The notes below the pieces were generated by a model. It saw nothing but the letters and a program-made list of their open reading frames with translations. It had not been told where the DNA came from and made no database searches. This document shows, piece after piece, positions 5,859 through 8,610 of a stretch of DNA of 8,610 nt; positions within the stretch are counted from its first letter, which is position 1; each line of letters starts with the position of its first letter. Source of the stretch: Methanomassiliicoccaceae archaeon UBA113 (GTDB lineage: Archaea > Thermoplasmatota > Thermoplasmata > Methanomassiliicoccales > Methanomethylophilaceae); contig DAXB01000058.1 of NCBI GenBank assembly GCA_002506175.1, forward strand, positions 1 to 8,610. The letters are read 5' to 3'. The position numbers and the translations under genes are program-made.

Positions 5859-7208
5859 TCAGTTCTCCGAAACAGCATTCCTACCGAATATGTTGGCGAT
5901 CTCTTTGTTGTTGGTCAGGTTCGTATATATCAAAACCTGGTCGCTGACAGTGAATTTGAGATCCATCCTGGGATAGAGTGTCCTATTGCCGCGTCTTATA
6001 GCCAATATCCTTATCCCGTTGGGAAGGGCAAGGTCCCCATAATAACGGTCGACAATCTTGGATTCCGAATCAACATCATGAACGAAGAAAGTCTCATCCC
6101 TGTTCCTATTCATCAATCTTCTATCAAGCGATACAATGCATTTGGATATCTCGTTTGCAACGATATTGTCGAATCCGACGATTGTATCCAATCCGGTGAA
6201 AGTGAATATGTCCCTGTATTCCTTCTTCAGATATCTTGAGATGATCTTGCTTGTGTTATGATTCTGAGCGGACATGCACATCAGGAGGTTTGTATCATCC
6301 TGATTACTTGAAGCCACTAGGCAGTCGCATTTGAATATATTCTCGTTGTTCTGCATATCTGGTTCGGTGAAATCTCCATTTATGACTACAACGCCGTTCA
6401 ACGATTTGGAAAGGTCACGGCAGCGTTCCTGGTTCTTCTCTATAATGCGGATATACCTGTTCTTCTTGTCTTGGGAAAGAAGGTCTGCAAGATGTTCACC
6501 GACGATGGTACCTCCGAGGATTATAATATCCCTGGATCTGTGCTTCATTCCAAGCTTCTCATTGTACTTGAATATGGCCTCGCGTGAGCCGATGATTCCA
6601 AGCATATCTCCGGCATGTATCTCCATTGTATCAACCTGGAAGTAAAGGGATCCGTTGCGGTAGATGGTGAAAATGCTACTGTCAGTGAACTGATAGGTAT
6701 TGAGTACGGCAGATCCGATCAAAGGGCTGTCAGGAGATACCAAGAATGTGGAGATATAGCAGTCGAAAAGGGGCATAGTCTCGAAGTCTATGGCATTCTC
6801 AAGTATGCACAGCATATGCATCTTCTGTGCTGTGATAAGTTCCGGAGAGATGATCACATCAACCCCTTCCACTCCATCATTGGATGTACTGATTATGAAA
6901 TCTGGGTTCGTGATAGATGCGACAGTGACGATGTCCTGTTTTATCCTTTTGGCCATCATGCACACGAAAAGATTTGAGTCATCTCTATTCAAGGTGGATA
7001 TGATCATATCAGCACCGATGTGCTCTATGGTCTTCTTGATGATGAGTGGATTAGTACCATCGTCATTGAGAACTGATACATTCAGACGGTTCTTCACGGA
7101 TTCGGCAGTAGAGCTGTCGCTCTCGACGACTGTAACATCGTGAGTATTGCAAATGGTTTCAGCAGCAACGAAACCAACCTTGCCGGCACCTATGATGATA
7201 ACCTTCAT
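5859..7208 (-). CDS. trkA: Trk potassium transporter regulatory subunit TrkA (two RCK domains)
   Basis: Cytoplasmic nucleotide-binding subunit that gates the TrkH pore. The 449 residues are the normal size for a tandem-RCK TrkA. The first TrkA_N Rossmann domain starts at residue 1 with KVIIIGAGKVG (G7, G9, G12), an acidic E29 closing strand two, NDDGTNP (50-54) and STLNRDDSN. It is followed by a TrkA_C domain at about 145-215. The second Rossmann domain starts near 227 with IIILGGTIVG (232-237), E257 and NGDFTEPD, and is followed by a second TrkA_C at about 370-445. The middle glycine of the second motif is replaced by Thr, which may weaken nucleotide binding there. The start at 7208 is chosen because the protein begins exactly at the first Rossmann strand and lies 30 bases from a TATA box; the open frame extends upstream to 7382 into hisD and is spurious. 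It forms an operon with trkH and diverges from hisD. Confidence 0.95.
   Translation of the reverse strand: MKVIIIGAGKVGFVAAETICNTHDVTVVESDSSTAESVKNRLNVSVLNDDGTNPLIIKKTIEHIGADMIISTLNRDDSNLFVCMMAKRIKQDIVTVASITNPDFIISTSNDGVEGVDVIISPELITAQKMHMLCILENAIDFETMPLFDCYISTFLVSPDSPLIGSAVLNTYQFTDSSIFTIYRNGSLYFQVDTMEIHAGDMLGIIGSREAIFKYNEKLGMKHRSRDIIILGGTIVGEHLADLLSQDKKNRYIRIIEKNQERCRDLSKSLNGVVVINGDFTEPDMQNNENIFKCDCLVASSNQDDTNLLMCMSAQNHNTSKIISRYLKKEYRDIFTFTGLDTIVGFDNIVANEISKCIVSLDRRLMNRNRDETFFVHDVDSESKIVDRYYGDLALPNGIRILAIRRGNRTLYPRMDLKFTVSDQVLIYTNLTNNKEIANIFGRNAVSEN
5865..5868 (-). promoter_or_regulatory. Shine-Dalgarno site of trkH
   Basis: On the minus strand GGAG lies 10 bases before the preferred trkH ATG at 5854, within the last codons of trkA. 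The spacing is slightly long but supports 5854 over the overlapping ATG at 5878. Confidence 0.45.
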
Positions 7209-7224
7209 AACGCAATCTCCCACT

Positions 7225-7255
7225 GTGACGGTGGATATAAACTTTGACCGTGCAC
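7225..7255. repeat. Inverted repeat flanking the trkA TATA box
   Basis: gtgacggt (7225-7232) and accgtgcac (7247-7255) are inverted copies, 8 paired bases with one bulged g, separated by 14 bases that contain the trkA TATA box. The right arm also overlaps the perfect 8-base palindrome cgtgcacg (7249-7256), just upstream of the hisD TATA box. The placement suits an operator for a dimeric regulator, but this is inference from position and symmetry only. Confidence 0.35.
7233..7242 (-). promoter_or_regulatory. TATA box of trkA-trkH
   Basis: On the minus strand the sequence reads gtttatatcc, centred about 30 bases before the ATG at 7208. The predicted mRNA would have a leader of only a few bases. 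Confidence 0.6.
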
Positions 7256-7259
7256 GACG

Positions 7260-7271
7260 ATATAAAATAAA
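7260..7271 (+). promoter_or_regulatory. TATA box of hisD
   Basis: atataaaataaa is a strong TATA element about 33 bases before the hisD ATG at 7297. The expected transcription start near 7290 gives a leader of about 5-8 bases without a convincing Shine-Dalgarno site. Confidence 0.65.
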
Positions 7272-7296
7272 TACGTCCGTGCGAGTAGAGAGCACC

Positions 7297-8559
7297 ATGT
7301 GGAAGCAAGTAAGCGAGGATTTCTGGACAGAGAACCGCGCATCTAAGGTTGACCAGGTCGCAGATACCGTTAAAGGAATCATCGATCAGGTACGTAAGGA
7401 CGGAGACAAAGCACTTATCGAGCTGGCTGAGAAGTTCGATAAGGTGAAGCTTAAGACCGTCGTCGTCACAAGGGAAGAGATCGAGAAAGCTTATGAGCAG
7501 GTCTCTGAGGATCTCGTGGAGGAGCTTGAGAACGCAGCTTACAACATCCAGCGCTTCCATCAGATGCAGAAACCCGCAGGAATGTGGCTTTCTGAGGTAG
7601 AGCCCGGAATCACTCTCGGAATGAAGTCAACGCCCCTTGAGAGGGTCGGATGCTACATACCCGGTGGAAGGGCATCATACCCCAGTACCGTCCTTATGAC
7701 TATCATTCCTGCCAAGGTGGCCGGAGTGGATGAAGTCATCATGTTCACTCCCGCACCTGCCAATCCGCTCACCTTGGTTGCAGCAGATATCGCTGGTGTT
7801 GACGAAATATACTACAGCGGAGGCGCACAGGCAATCGCGGCCATGGCACTCGGTACAGAATCCGTGGAGCCCGTTCAAAAAATCGTCGGACCTGGAAATG
7901 TATTCGTCACATCGGCAAAGATGATGCTCCGTGACAAAGTTGACATCGACTTCCCCGCAGGACCGAGTGAAATAGGAGTCCTAGCTGATGATTCGGCCGT
8001 TCCCGAGTTTGTCGCATCGGATCTCATCGCTCAGGCCGAGCACGACCCTTCCTCAGCTTGCCTCATGGTCACCAGCGATCCTTCCCTGCCTGATAAAGTT
8101 TGGAAGTTCATGGAGAAGATGATCAAGGATGCACCCAGGAAAGAAATCATCGAGAAAGCCCTCAATAACTCAGGATACATCGTTGCTGAGGATTCTGACC
8201 TCGCTGTCGAGATTATGAACGGAATCGCTCCCGAGCACCTCTCTATCGTAACCAGGGATCCTTTGGACACACTCAGCAAGGTCAGGAATGCGGGATCCAT
8301 CTTCGTCGGACCCTACACACCTGTTGCCGCCGGAGATTACGCATCCGGTACAAATCATGTCCTCCCTACCGCTGGACATGCCATGACCTGTTCCGGACTG
8401 AATGTAATGACATTCATGAAGACATCGACCGTTCAGTACCTCACCAAAGAAGGTTTGGCAGCGATTGCACCAACTATCGAGACCCTCGCCATCGGTGAGG
8501 GACTTTATGCTCACTGCGAATCTGTCAAAGTCAGGAAGCCTTTCGAGGATTCCGAGTGA
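7297..8559 (+). CDS. hisD: Histidinol dehydrogenase (HisD)
   Basis: Zinc enzyme of the cytosol that carries out the final two steps of histidine synthesis, oxidising L-histidinol through histidinal to L-histidine with two NAD+. It has 420 residues, near the usual 420-440. Landmarks are ERVGCYIPGGRASYPSTVLMT, GGAQAIAAMALGTES, KIVGPGN and DFPAGPSE. The zinc ligands by comparison with E. coli are Q246 and H249 (QAEH), D347 (AAGDYASGTNH) and H406 (YAHCES). The catalytic pair is E313-H314 (APEHLS). All are present, so the enzyme should be active. The start at 7297 matches the family N-terminus and the TATA box; the open frame begins 50 codons earlier but that extension runs through the promoters and trkA. 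Codons favour C or G at third positions, consistent with good expression. No other his gene is in the window, so it appears to be a single-gene unit; archaeal his genes are often scattered. Confidence 0.97.
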   Translation: MWKQVSEDFWTENRASKVDQVADTVKGIIDQVRKDGDKALIELAEKFDKVKLKTVVVTREEIEKAYEQVSEDLVEELENAAYNIQRFHQMQKPAGMWLSEVEPGITLGMKSTPLERVGCYIPGGRASYPSTVLMTIIPAKVAGVDEVIMFTPAPANPLTLVAADIAGVDEIYYSGGAQAIAAMALGTESVEPVQKIVGPGNVFVTSAKMMLRDKVDIDFPAGPSEIGVLADDSAVPEFVASDLIAQAEHDPSSACLMVTSDPSLPDKVWKFMEKMIKDAPRKEIIEKALNNSGYIVAEDSDLAVEIMNGIAPEHLSIVTRDPLDTLSKVRNAGSIFVGPYTPVAAGDYASGTNHVLPTAGHAMTCSGLNVMTFMKTSTVQYLTKEGLAAIAPTIETLAIGEGLYAHCESVKVRKPFEDSE

Positions 8560-8565
8560 AAACAG

Positions 8566-8581
8566 TGGGCCTTATGGCCCA
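8566..8581 (+). terminator. Hairpin after hisD, candidate terminator
   Basis: tgggcc and ggccca form a perfect 6-base-pair stem with a ttat loop, starting 7 bases after the hisD stop and followed by the A/T-rich tttaattta. It resembles a weak intrinsic terminator or mRNA 3'-end structure. Archaeal termination relies more on U-rich tracts than on hairpins, and the T run here is short, so function is uncertain. Confidence 0.45.
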
Positions 8582-8610
8582 TTTAATTTACTTGACAAAA
8601 ACAAGCGATA

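Noticed and set aside
5855..5878. 8-codon extension of trkH to an ATG at 5878
   Set aside because: It overlaps trkA by 20 bases and its AGGA is directly adjacent to the ATG; the 5854 ATG has better spacing.
6331..7143. Long open frames antisense to trkA
   Set aside because: They are rich in Ser, Met and Cys, lack motifs and a promoter, and mirror the confident trkA coding frame.
7147..7296. 50-codon N-terminal extension of hisD
   Set aside because: It overlaps trkA and both TATA boxes; the family N-terminus begins at 7297.
7209..7382. 58-codon N-terminal extension of trkA to an ATG at 7382
   Set aside because: It would run through the divergent promoters and the start of hisD and precede the first Rossmann strand with unrelated sequence.

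Overview
The window looks like a stretch of archaeal chromosome, most likely from the Thermoplasmata/Methanomassiliicoccales (methanogen) side of the tree. The domain-level evidence is direct. Every gene that heads a transcript has an A/T-rich TATA-like box about 24-33 bases before its ATG, with no room for a bacterial leader, and I see no paired -35/-10 elements. The genes of the window end in TGA only, with no TAG or TAA. This would suit a TAG-avoiding, pyrrolysine-using methanogen, but the sample is small. The order-level placement is inference.

Layout from left to right. Positions 1-121 are upstream sequence with a TATA box and no supported gene. Positions 122-1761 (+) are xseA-xseB, encoding both subunits of exodeoxyribonuclease VII, coupled by a TGATG junction. 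Positions 1733-3407 (-) hold a two-gene module: an ABC-type AAA ATPase, then a DUF4435/TOPRIM-type putative nuclease whose 3' end overlaps xseB convergently by 29 bases. This pair resembles the AriA/AriB components of the PARIS anti-phage system and related ATPase-DUF4435 pairs; it is the most interesting part of the window. Positions 3471-4298 (+) encode an uncharacterised TPR-repeat protein, transcribed divergently from the ATPase across a 63-base bidirectional promoter. Positions 4292-7208 (-) are trkA-trkH, a potassium uptake operon with the regulatory subunit first and the channel second. Positions 7297-8559 (+) are hisD, the last enzyme of histidine synthesis, divergent from trkA and followed by a small hairpin.

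The genes form independent transcription units rather than one pathway. XseA and XseB form one nuclease, TrkA and TrkH form one K+ transporter, and the ATPase and TOPRIM protein probably form one complex. First genes appear to be translated from leaderless or nearly leaderless mRNAs, while the second gene of each pair has a Shine-Dalgarno sequence. The window is densely packed: no gap exceeds about 120 bases, both convergent junctions overlap, and I find no tRNA, rRNA, CRISPR array, insertion sequence or transposase.
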